Origin: Polychytrium aggregatum
Taxonomy: Eukaryota > Chytridiomycota > Chytridiomycetes > Polychytriales
Direction of reading: 5' to 3'
Assembly: GCF_025602895.1 (NCBI RefSeq)
Contig: NW_026516209.1
Location: forward strand, 62,001 to 126,000
DNA length: 64,000 bases
Made by a program: the position numbers and the translations under genes. Within the stretch, counting starts at the first letter, position 1. Each line of letters opens with the position of its first letter. The notes under the pieces are model-generated. The model was given only the letters and a program-made list of their open reading frames with translations, had not been told where the DNA came from and did not search any database. Below, one piece after another: positions 9,740 through 19,900 of this stretch.

Positions 9740-11127
9740 TCAGCTCTTGGATCGCTTTGGTCTTCGAGGGACGACAACAGTCATGAGATCACGCGCGGTG
9801 ATCACTTCTCGAGGCTCGGAGGGATCCTCAGGCAGCAGATACGTCGATAGGGCCAATTGCCGGATCTCGTCCATAACAAGCATGCTTTCGGGAGACTCGT
9901 CGCCCTTGTATCGAGAGGAGAAGTGGTTCAAAATCAGCAGCTTTGCGCCGACGGCCCGCGCAAACCTCCCGGCCATCTGCGGGGTCGAATGTCCGTGCGC
10001 TATCGTCTTGACTTCGATCTCCTCGGCACTGGCGCCGTTTTGGCGGTCCTGCTCCAGACATGCATTGGTGGCCTCGTGGATGACAACAGTAGCTCCCATA
10101 CACACGGGGGCGACAGCCATGGAGTCGTGAGTGTCGCCGAGGATGACGATCTTGCGTCCCGGTGTGGGTTTGGACAGGAAGTCGTCCGGAACCAGCATCG
10201 TCTGGTCCGGCAGAGTCACTGTCGATCCGGCCTTGAGCTTGGCGAGAAGCGAAAGCGGGTTCCGGATTCCTTGGGCCTTTAATGCGTTGGCATTGCGATT
10301 CAGATGCGGCTGGATCGAGGCAACGTCCAGGTTGCCGGGAGCACTCTCCTCTTGCAAAATGTAACCAAGCGATGGGACGGTATGGGCGATGCTGACAACT
10401 TGAACGGCAAAGACTCCAAGATCGAGGGACCACAGCGATGCAGCACCGCTGCCGCAGGGGCTATCGGCGATCTGGTTGCGGCCTGGGAGCTCCTCCGGAT
10501 GGAGATCTGCTTCGGTGGAGGATTCGGCGGTCTCGGGGTTGTCGTGAAACTCGTGCACTCGAAACCGACACGGCAGCCGAGAGCAGGAAGACCGCAGGGA
10601 GTTGCGAACAAACGCCCGGGTTCCAACGGGGCCGTAGATCTCGATCACCGTTCCGCTGCTGCTGTTGTTCTGGGTCGGGCCATCCTCCACGGCGTCGCTG
10701 TCGCCATCACCGGGGGCGTCGTCACGAGCGCCTTGCTTCTGGCTAACGGTGCAGAGCAAGCCCGGCAGACCAAAGACATGGTCCTGGACGCCGATGGATT
10801 GCAGTCGGCGATTCGTTGGGTGCATGTGTGCAGCGGAACCGGACGAGCGTGGTGAGTATGGAACGCAGAGCGCAGGAGAGACGGCGAGAGCGCCGCTGTC
10901 GACATGCACAGGAGCCAGTAACGTACCCCGTGCAGATGCGTGATGAAAATCCGCTCGATCTTGCCCAACTTGAGGTCGCTCCGGACCAGCTGATGCTGGG
11001 TGCCCTCGCCGGCATCAAAGATCCAGATGGAGCCGTCGACACGGAGGGCCAGGGAGGAGTGGCTGCGGGTGCGCGAGGGGATTGCGCTGGCTGTGCCGAG
11101 GAAGGTGATGTCGATGTCGACCGCCAT
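9740..11127 (-). CDS. tRNase Z (ribonuclease Z), short ELAC1-like form
   Basis: Endonuclease that removes 3' trailers from precursor tRNAs; a metallo-beta-lactamase fold enzyme. Two exons, 11127-10927 and 10783-9740, join in phase to give 414 aa. The spliced junction creates the zinc motif THLHGDH. Also visible: GTASAIPS near the N-terminus, IYGPVGTR, PGN, the LGDTHDS metal-site region, HEATN, AHGHSTP and NHFSSRY, in the order found in RNase Z. The length fits the short form rather than the roughly 800-residue ELAC2 form. An upstream in-frame codon at 11151 is TTG, so the ATG at 11127 is preferred. Lies between retroelement remnants but is itself intact. Confidence 0.93.
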
Positions 11128-11424
11128 GGGTTGGCTGTGCGGGAGGAACAATCGGCAAGATGGGCAAGATGGATGGGATTGGCAAGATGGGCGAGACGGA
11201 TGGGATTGGCAGGATAGTCACCGATCCGATTACGTCCGCTCCGCGCCACCGCCGCCACCCACATCGCCCTCATGGAAGCATCAAGGTGGCCTCGACAAAC
11301 GAGTTCAACACCTCGCAAGTGTGGTCCAAGTGCCTGGAGCCAGCTCGGCTGGAAGGACTCGATACGCCCAGTGTTGCGAATTCCCACTTTGTCAGGAGCT
11401 GCAAGAATCTCAGCTGCCGGACAG
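11128..11424. other. Upstream of tRNase Z, with a GGCAAGATGG minisatellite
   Basis: The region before the tRNase Z start carries about two copies of a roughly 30-bp repeat built from GGCAAGATGG and GATGGGATT (11154-11216). No gene was seen. It ends at the poly-T tract of the retroelement copy that follows. Confidence 0.6.
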
Positions 11425-11780
11425 TTTTTTTTTTATTTTGTTTCAATAGCGCACCTTTATTTGCGTGCACCTGCCCTCAGCATCACTGATACTCGGCAAA
11501 GCGTCGTTCTGGAAGGTGGCTATACGCCTCCTCCCCTGGGCTATCTTCTATGGGTAGGTGCTGCCCACCCAGCAAGGACTATTGTCAGCTTCCCAAAGAT
11601 TTGTGAGATCGTACCCAACAGCGCATCTACATCTGTGTCAGTTCTCACGAAGCGCACCATCCTCTTACTGCTGTCGTATCCAACAGGTCTGAGGAGGTCG
11701 AGGATCTTGTCGATCGGTCCCACGCTGTCGTGCGTCGGTTCCTCCCACTCTGGGTGTCGGTCTTCGTACTCTCGGACCAC
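11425..11780 (-). mobile_element. 3' end of a non-LTR retroelement copy with poly-A tail
   Basis: On the minus strand an open frame (stop at 11541) reads GPIDKILDLLRPVG and ends LAGWAAPTHRR. It aligns with the C-terminus of the neighbouring element (GPIDKLLDMLGEVG, LAGWQARPGD). A 3' untranslated stretch with AATAAA-type signals ends in ten A (T run 11425-11434 on the plus strand). Only the last 80 or so codons are left. Its 5' edge abuts the poly-A tail of the next copy at 11782-11790. Confidence 0.75.
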
Positions 11781-11810
11781 CTTTTTTTTTCTCTCTCTTT
11801 CTTTATTGTA

Positions 11811-11826
11811 CGCCGCCGTGGCGGCG
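11811..11826 (-). other. GC-rich inverted repeat in the retroelement 3' UTR
   Basis: CGCCGCC and GGCGGCG face each other over two bases, just before the polyadenylation signal. LINE reverse transcriptases often recognise a 3' stem-loop, so this could be that element. This is inference from position and pairing only. Confidence 0.45.
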
Positions 11827-11887
11827 CACTAGCCATCAGGACCCCGTGGTCCCCGGCATCTCGCTCTTCATGGAGTACATCGAGTGT

Positions 11888-14323
11888 TTAAAAGTCCCAC
11901 TCAGGAATGTCGCCGGGCCTGGCTTGCCATCCAGCGAGTCTCCACATCAGGGTATGGAAGATCTGTTCCAGATCAGTCCACAGACCGTTGAAGGCCTGTC
12001 CCACGATGGGTTCTTCGTATTCCAGCTTGCCAACCTCTCCTAGCATATCCAACAATTTATCAATAGGCCCGACACCTTCGGTCTCGGGCTCGGTCCATCC
12101 AGTGAAAATATCCTTATAGCCCTGTACCAGGGCGTCCAAGGCGTCTTCCTCATCCACACACGTCTGTGCGTGGGATCTGCTCAGTTCGATTCGGCCTTCG
12201 CCGTTGCGTTTGCACTTTTTGCAGAGGCGGTACTTGCCGTGTGGGTGCCCGGGGAATGCCCCCAGTCTCCACCACACCATTACTACGTGTAGTCTGCGTG
12301 GGATGCTTGGTCCAAGTTGGGTCCAGACTCCCGACATCTTTGTTCTTGGTGTGCACGCAGCCGTCAGCTGCTGTCCTCGCTTGAACGATGTGTGGGCATC
12401 GTGGGTCAGCATGAGTGTTTTGACCGACAGGATCTGTGTGCGATCCGTGGTCGAGTCGTCGTCCTTGGCAAAGGCCATGGACATCGAGAACGTGGCGTTC
12501 TTCTCCTTGCGGGTGCAGGTCAGGTTCCATTGGATGCTTTCGTAGAAGGGCTTGCCAAGGTATGGCTGGTCCTTCATCGCCGTGGATCGGATAAAGCGGG
12601 TGATGAGGGCGATCATCTTGTCGTCGTGTGTGGCGACGTCTTCCCATCGTCCTCGGCATTAGATGCCGAGGACCTTGGCTCTTGTCGCCATCGTGGGTAA
12701 TCCGCAATTGAGGTGCAGTGCTCCGTGTGAAGTCGTGCGAGCGGTGCGGAACAGTAAGTTCAGGCAGAAGGTTTGTGTCCGGTGGAGCCGCTTCTGTTCG
12801 TTCTTTGGGATGGCGTCGAGGGCGAGGCCGTATTCCATCATTGGCCGCAGGAACGTGCGGTATGCAATCGTCAGTGTCTTGGCGTGAGGTTCCCAAGGGT
12901 CAGGCCCATCTTGGTCATGTTGGATGCTGCTTCTCTTGTTCTGGTCACCATTCGGTCCTGGCAGATTGTCGATGCGGAATCCATTGACGTCGATCATGGC
13001 GCCGAGGTACTTGAAGATCTTGGTCTCAGGGAGGTTTTGGCCATAGAGGCGCAAACCCGTTTGTTTGTCGGTGCAGTGGTCTGAGAAGATGACCTCGCAC
13101 TTTGGGGGTGAGAACCTGTATCGGTTTCTCCGGCTGTGGGCCTCGCACAGATTGAGGAGTGGTTGTGCTTGTCCAGGTTTGCAGATCAGGACACCGTCAT
13201 CGGCGAACCACAGTGAGTTCACTTTGATGGTGGCCCCGTTGCGTCCCTGGAGGGGAGTGCCTCCCATATCTCGGAGACGTCTTGGTAGATCGTCGATGAA
13301 GGCGCTGAACATGAGTGGGCTCAGCACCGATCCTTGGATCAGTCCTTTCTGGAGCCATACTGGCTTGGATCTTCGGCCCTTGCTGACCATTTGGATGGAT
13401 ACCCGGTCAAACATGGCTTTGAGGAAGCCGAGGGCGATGCCTTTCATTCTTCGCTGCTTGAGCTTGGTCCAGAGTCTCTCGCGCCATACTGTGTCATAGG
13501 CGGCTTTGATGTCGAGGAAGATCAGAGAGTACTCCTCACCGTTCATCTTGTGGTGCTTGATCAGGGTGTCCAGGGCGACGATCTGGTCAAGGGTTCCTCG
13601 TTTCGCTCGGAATCCGCCTTGGGCGACGTCCATGTCTCCTGCCTGTTCTGCCAGGAAGGGGAGCATGATCCTTTCCACGATCCTCCTGCATGTCTGAGTG
13701 AGGCCGATAGGGCGATACATGGTCGGGTCCAGGGTCGATCCCTTCTGCTTGTACACTGGGTGGATCAGCACGCTGTTCCATTCGCTTGGCACCACACTGG
13801 CCTTGAGCGCCGCCATGATGATCAGGCGGAGCCACTCGGCTATCACTGGTGCGACTGGTATGAGCATTTCGCTCTTGATCTTGTCGGATCCCGTTGCCTT
13901 GCGGCGTGGTGCCTTCTCGATGGTCTCTTGGATGTGCTCCAGCGATACTTCTGGGAGCCGCTTGTCGGGCGGCAGGAGGGTCGCCTCCGTGCTCAGGGGT
14001 GGTGGGGTTATACTTCTGTCGTACTCTGTCCCGCTGTCCTGCGAGGCAGAGGATACCTTGCCAAAGTGCACCACGAGTTTCTCGAGAGTCGGATCCGAGT
14101 TGTCAAAGAGATGTGATCCTTCCCTCTCCTTCCTCGTGCGCATCGCTCCGATGGTCTTGGTCATCTCGGAGCACTTCTGGGTGTCCATCATGGCCATGGA
14201 TTCCTTCCATGACCGTATGCCGTTCTTGCGCTTGAGCTGGGTGATGGCCTTTCTCGTGGACCGAAGCTGACGACGCAGGTCGTCCAACTCTTCCGTGTCG
14301 TACTCGGGGGTCTGGGCGAGCAT
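11888..14323 (-). pseudogene. Retroelement ORF2-type polyprotein: reverse transcriptase and C-terminal zinc-knuckle region, one in-frame stop
   Basis: From the ATG at 14323 the frame runs 554 codons to TAA at 12659-12661, then continues in the same frame to 11888. Reverse-transcriptase motifs are intact: FLDIKAAYD (Asp271), GLIQGSVLSPLMF and FADD (Asp375, Asp376). The thumb region ends at RPMMEYGLALD. After the stop lies CKKC followed by HAQTC, a CCHC-like knuckle typical of LINE ORF2 C-termini. Between about 12880 and 12960 another frame reads more like the family (MVTRTREAASNMTKMGL), suggesting two compensating one-base indels. Open frame continues upstream of 14323 to about 14590. Recently active but now probably dead. 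Confidence 0.83.
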
Positions 14324-14592
14324 TCTGCTCAGGCATCGCCGTTCTCGTTCCAGGCGTCGAATTTCGGGCCCCTGTGTGCCCTCGATCCGCCCAGGGCTGA
14401 TGCTGGATGGCCCCTTGGTAGGTTTCTGTTCTTCTGCGCTTTGGCGACCATTGCTGGCAGTGGGCCAGTGGGCGGGGTGCGGTTTGTTCTCTGGTGTGTG
14501 TTCTCTTGCTGGGATCCCGCGAATATCGAGATCTTGTGAGAGCTGGGTGATCCCTGGATGCTGGTGGAATGGGGAGAGGTGCTGTTAGAGTT

Positions 14593-14872
14593 TGCTGGCC
14601 ATGTGGTGACCCGCACCATGACGATCGATCAATATCAGCGATTGTAATGGAACAGTACTGATTTGCATATTGAATGTATTGAATATATTGAAGGTCAAAT
14701 ATAACACCACACGGCCGCTGTCGCTTCTTCGGAACTATTTTACAAGTCCACTGTGTGGTATCGTGATGTCTGGGAAGGGTATTTGAGGCGCGGCTTACTT
14801 GACTTCTCAGGTTATATGCTCAGTATCGCGACTCGGCTGTTTGGGATTGGCACTTGAAAGTGGGCACAGAGA
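14593..14872. other. Junction between the retroelement 5' end and the Sel1 gene 3' end
   Basis: About 280 bases. An AT-rich part (14630-14710) has repeated ATTGAATRTATTGAA-like words and may include the 3' end signals of the Sel1 gene. No gene seen. Confidence 0.5.
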
Positions 14873-16361
14873 TCAGGGCCACTTGCCGAGGTGCTCGAGG
14901 TTACGGATGGCAAGCTTGTGACCCTGTTCAGCGGACTTGCGGTACCAGAAGACGGCGGCGTCGATGTTCTTGATGACACCTTCACCATTCTTGTAGCGGT
15001 GACCGAGATCGCACTGTCCATATCGATTGCCCTGCTCGGCCGATTCGCGGAGCCATTCGACTGCCTTGGTTTCGTCCTTGGCGACTCCGATTCCAAGTAT
15101 GCAGCACACACCGACCCACCACTGCCCAAACGAGTTGCCTTGGCCGGCTGATTCGCTGAACCACTCAAATGCCTTCTTTCGGTCCGGTGATACTCCCCCA
15201 CCGCATCGATAGCATTCTCCGATCCAGTATTGGCTGTCGCTGTGGCCGTCGTTGGCGAGCTGTTCAAAGATGGTTGCTGCCTTCTGTCGATCCTCTGAGG
15301 CCCCAAATCCATCGATCAGACACACAGCAACGAGATGCTTGCACAGCCATTCACGATCTGATCCAAGCTGGCACAGCTCGAAGAACTTGCGTGATGTGGG
15401 AGATTCAGACTTGATGTCATTCCATAGCGCTGCCAGACACTCGTCCTCTCCGAAAGAGAACTCATCCGATCTGTTCTCTCGGATGATCTTGATACCCTTC
15501 TGCCTGTCCTGCTGGGTGCCTCGGCCAAGGTAGTGCATCCACCCAAGCATGTGGGTGGCGATAGGTTTGAGGACTGGGTCGGTGGATTTGTTGCTGACCT
15601 CCTGCCAGCGGTTGAGAGCATCTTTATCGCTTTGCTCGACACCATGGCCAATGAACGAGAACCAGCCACGGAGGAACACGATATGGAGTCGGCCATCTTC
15701 AATGCCTCGATCTGCGGCCTTGGAGTACCACTCGATGGCTGTGTTCAAGTCTTGATCGACGCCTTCGCCATCCTCGTAGCATCGACCGAGGGCAACTTGG
15801 GCCTGGGGCATCTCACGTTCAGCAATACTGCGGTACAACTGGACAACCTTGGTGTGGTCTTGGTTGGTACCGATGTCATCGTGATAACATCCAGCCAGAT
15901 GGAACTGGGCCATTGGATGATCAGCTTCGGCCGCCCTCTCCAGATGGCGTACGATTTGTTGGCAGATTACGGGCTGCCTGGATGGGTCCACGGACTGCTG
16001 GCCACGGAGATCGGCTTGGAGGATCCTTGCCAAGAAGAATGATGCGGCAACATTGCCCTCCTCGGCTTGATCTTCAAGCCAGGAGCGGTCGGTTGTCTCT
16101 TGATCCTTGCAATGAAGCGATATGGCGATCTGGTCGCTCGGCGTGAGGCCGATCTGCAGCGATCCATCAGGACGACACAAACCTGCATTCTGGCACCAGG
16201 TGTGGAAGCGAGCCACCCCGGCTCAGGAGAGGCTGCGCCCGTTTGCACACTCGGAGCAAGGTTTTGGTGGTAATCAGGTCGAGGACAAGCTGGAAGCCCT
16301 CGTTGCAACAGATGATGGTGAAGATGTCTGGGTTGTGGTCATCCATGGCCAGTCGAGTCAT
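14873..16361 (-). pseudogene. Sel1-repeat protein, paralogue of the TKL kinase tail, with a frameshift in a GGGG run
   Basis: The main frame (447 codons from 16216 down to the stop at 14873) has many Sel1 repeats. From KPIATHMLGWM onward it matches the kinase at 5814-7811 almost residue for residue. Upstream, a different frame starting at the ATG at 16361 reads MDDHNPDIF, then LLRVCKRAQPLLSR, and ends abruptly. Dropping one G from the GGGG run (CCCC at 16216-16219 on the plus strand) joins them as LLSRVARFHTWCQNAG, giving about 495 aa. So this is either a real frameshift allele or a homopolymer base-call error. The first 60 residues look like a small helical, weakly F-box-like segment. There is no kinase domain. 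Function unknown. Confidence 0.75.
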
Positions 16362-16974
16362 GTCCCAAGAGGAGGAGGCAGAGAGGCAATGCCTTGGCTG
16401 GAGATGAGAGGAAACGAGGGCTCTGCGAGGAACGGACGATGCAGTCGAGGGAAGAGGGGAGAATCGATGAGAAACCCGGACGAGTGGCAATGTATCCACA
16501 AACGCAAGCCACACCCTGGATGCGATCGCCGAGATGGCAAAGCGACCGCTCAGATGGGTCCAACTCCACTGGCATGAACCCGCACAGCCAGGCGCTATCT
16601 GCGGCCCTGGAAGGGCCATGCTCCACGAGTCGAGACGAGTCGACCGACTTGGAGGCAGCACAAAGCACATTATGGATAGAGTCTCATCCTTGGTATGAAC
16701 CGATTGCATTGCGGAGCACGAATGAAGTGTGCCCACAAACGAGGCTGCCTCTTCGGCCACTGTAAGTCTCCAAGTGTTCGTAAAACAAAGCTCAAGCATG
16801 CCTCGGACAGAGACCCAGAGCAGCCACCGTGATGGACAGACAAGATCCGCGAACCGCCGGGCGGTTCAAGCAGAGGAATCGAATAATACGGCACCCTCAC
16901 AAAGAACAACACTCATACAAAAAGGAATGTGAAAGAACCACCCATCGAATCATTGCCGAATCACCGCCTGCTGA
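16362..16974. other. Upstream of the Sel1 gene and 3' flank of the NRPS-like gene; no gene seen
   Basis: Some 600 bases, presumed promoter of the Sel1-repeat gene next to the 3' end of the reductase gene. Open frames on both strands lack family features. Confidence 0.5.
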
Positions 16975-19900
16975 TCAGCGGCGGCCGGTGCGGGTGAAGA
17001 TGCTGACTTCGGGGTACTCTTCGTCCTTGAGTTCGCTTGACGGGACCTTTGGCTCGCCCAAGAAGCGAGCGTGATAGAGGTAGTTGAGACACTTTTTGAC
17101 GATCGTCTCTGACGAGGGACAGGGTGTTGGGTAGATCGAGCGGGTGTTGGCGTTGTCGACCTTGAAGGACATGTCCATCATGATGTGCATGAGCGGGAAC
17201 AGGGCGTTGTTTTCAAGCGAAGGATTGGCCTCGAGGAGAGCTTTGAACTTTTCGCGGGTGTCGAACAGGACCGGCCACCCACAAGCATTCGCGATCTCAA
17301 ACACGCGCTTTTCGGTGATGATGCTTTGTGATGGAGGGGTGTGTGCATGGTATGAGTGATAAGCGGACACTGGTGGCAGAGCCCTTTGCAGTCGACATTC
17401 TGCACAAGGCATTCTGCACATGGGATTCTGCACATGGCATTCTGCACATGTTTTCGCAACACATCACACCACACATCACATTGCACACTACACATCACCA
17501 TTCCTCACCTGTGCTCCGAGTCGCTGATGTGGAACACAAACTTGGACAGGGACTCCTCCGAGCCGGCAATCTCGGCAACCACCTTGGCGACATGGTCGAC
17601 GGGATCCATGGTCATCGTGACGAGAGTGGCGTGCGAGGGAGCAACACCGAGCTGAATGCATCCCTTGACATATCGCCAGATGTAGTCATCCGTGTTGGAC
17701 ACTGGGGCGATGGAGGGTGTGAAGGTGTCAGTTGGTGTCAGTTGGTGTCAGTTGGTGGATGAGTAGCACTTGACAATCGAGACCATCGATTCATGGCCAG
17801 TCCATGGAGCGAATGAGACATCTGCACCACACCACATCGCATCACATCACACCACACTCGACTCACCTCCGTAATGGCTGTCGCCGACGATGCCAGCTGG
17901 GCGGATGATGGTCACCGGCACTCCCCTCGATCTTGCCTTGTTGGCCAGCTGCTCAGAGACCCACTTGGTCTGGCCATACCCGCCAGAGATGTTCCAGGCC
18001 GAGTAGATCGTCTCCTCGAGCGGCTTGTCTGCCTTCTTGGCCATCGGGATCGTGCCGATGGTCGAGATGTAGTGCAGCGGCTTCAGGTGGTGGGTTGTGG
18101 CCAGTCTCAGGGCCGTCGCCGTGCCGAGGACGTTGGGTCCCCTGAGTCTGTCATAGTCAAACAGCCAGTGGACCTCGGCGCCATTGTGGACAATCATGTC
18201 GGTCTCCTCGCTGATCTCCTTCCATCGCTCGTCCGAGAGTCCCCACTTGTCCTGCGACAGGTTGCCGCACAGTCCAACGAGTCGAGACTTGAGGTTGTGG
18301 TCAAGGAAGGCTCTCTGGCTCGGATCGAGGACCAACTTCTGAGCCGTGTTGATGATGCGGTCGATGGCGGCCTGCTCGGTCGGGGCTCGGACCAGGCAGT
18401 TGATCTTGGCCCGAGGGAACTTGTGTGCCAGCTCAAAGACCAGGAAGGCACCGAGGAAGCCAGTGGCACCGGTCAGGACGATGCCGCGAGGGTCCTTGGG
18501 ATAGACAAACGGAGGGAGACCCTCGGCCGTCACACTCGCATCGTCGAGCTTGGCGGCTTCGGCAGCCAGATGGACGGTCGGGGGAATCATCGGCCTGTCG
18601 TCGAGAATGTCGACGACCAGCTGGGCAACATCAGTCGGTGTCATGGCGTTCGACAGGAGGATCAGTGGCGAGATCTCGACATTGAACTCGTCCTTGATGG
18701 CGAGAGCCAGACGGCCGACACTCAGCGAGTCAAAGCCGACACCGCCGATGTAGTAGTTGCGGCCGTCGAGGGCGGCAATGTCGAGGATCTGGCTGCCGAG
18801 CGCCGAGATCTTGACGGCCGTGCGAGACAGGGGAGTGTTGGCGAGTTTCAGGGGAGGATAGACAACCGACTTGCCAAAGCTGTCGGCATCCTCGGCGATG
18901 CGCCTGAGCTTCTTGAGGTCACGCTTGCCCGAGTCGTTGAAGGGGAACTCGTCGAGCTCGAAGCAGTTGTGGATCGGGAACTTGGCGACGTTCTTGAGCG
19001 CAAACAAGTCCTCGATATATCCGATCGTCTCGCCAGGGGTAACATTCGGGTTGGATCCTTTCCGAGGGACATACAGCATTACAATCTTGAGCTCGGAGGT
19101 CTGGATGAAAATGCAGTCGCTGATGGTCTTGGACATGTGCTGGAGAACCAACTCCTCGAGGGCGTTGAGGTCGACATAGACGCCGTTGACCTTGATCTTC
19201 TGGTCGAATCTGGAGTGATGGTGTGAAGTGAGGGAGTGGATGACGTGAGTACTCGAGATACAGGATGGCGTGAGGTCCTCAGCATACCAGATATACACTC
19301 GTCATCGATAAGAGATGCAACACCCGGCCATCGACCTCACCTTCCAACCACAGTGAACTCTTTCTCGCCAACCATCTCGACCCAGTCCATGGTGCAGACA
19401 CGGGGCGAGCCGTCCTCAAGGAAACCAAATGAGGCGAGCTTGTCATTCGGATTTGCACTGACAAAGCTCGGGTGATCTTTGATGGGATGGTCCTTGTCGA
19501 CGGCAAAGACGAGGACGCCGCTCTTCGAGACACTCTGGTCGACGATGCTGCCCTCCTCGTCAAAGAGAAGGCAGCGAATTCCGGGTTTGGCCAGCTTGTA
19601 GACAAGTCTCTTCGGAGTCTCCTGTGACGGAAGGATATGTAGCAGCGCCATACCACCTATCAAGCCAGACTAGCGGACATCCAGCAGAATTAGTGAGGAA
19701 AGCCAGCCAAAGGCAAGCTGACTCGACGATCATCGTACCTCACTCGATCCATAAGCACAAAACAGCACTGCGTTTGGACAGAGATTCCTGGCCTGCTGCA
19801 CGAGGGAGGGCGGAACAAGCTCCGATCCGAAGCCAACTCGTTTCAAGCTCTTCCATTGGACAGAAGGTGTCCGTGAAAGGGCCACCCCAAAGATCATCTT

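Larger units (their letters stand above)
11782..14592 (-). mobile_element. LINE-like non-LTR retrotransposon copy, 5'-truncated, with poly-A tail
   Basis: Minus-strand element with an open frame from just after a stop near 14592 to 11888, a short 3' untranslated region with an AATAAA signal (TTTATT at 11802-11807) and a terminal A run (T run 11782-11790). The endonuclease and ORF1 regions expected upstream are absent, the usual result of incomplete target-primed reverse transcription. I found no clear target-site duplication. The clade is not determined. Confidence 0.82.

Noticed and set aside
11424-14592. Target-site duplication around the LINE-like element
   Set aside because: The bases after the A run (GGTGGTCCGAGAG on the minus strand) were not found repeated at the 5' edge near 14592-14640.
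17874-19226. 450-codon plus-strand open frame
   Set aside because: It lies exactly antisense to conserved carrier and reductase exons of the NRPS-like gene. GC-rich third positions make antisense frames open.
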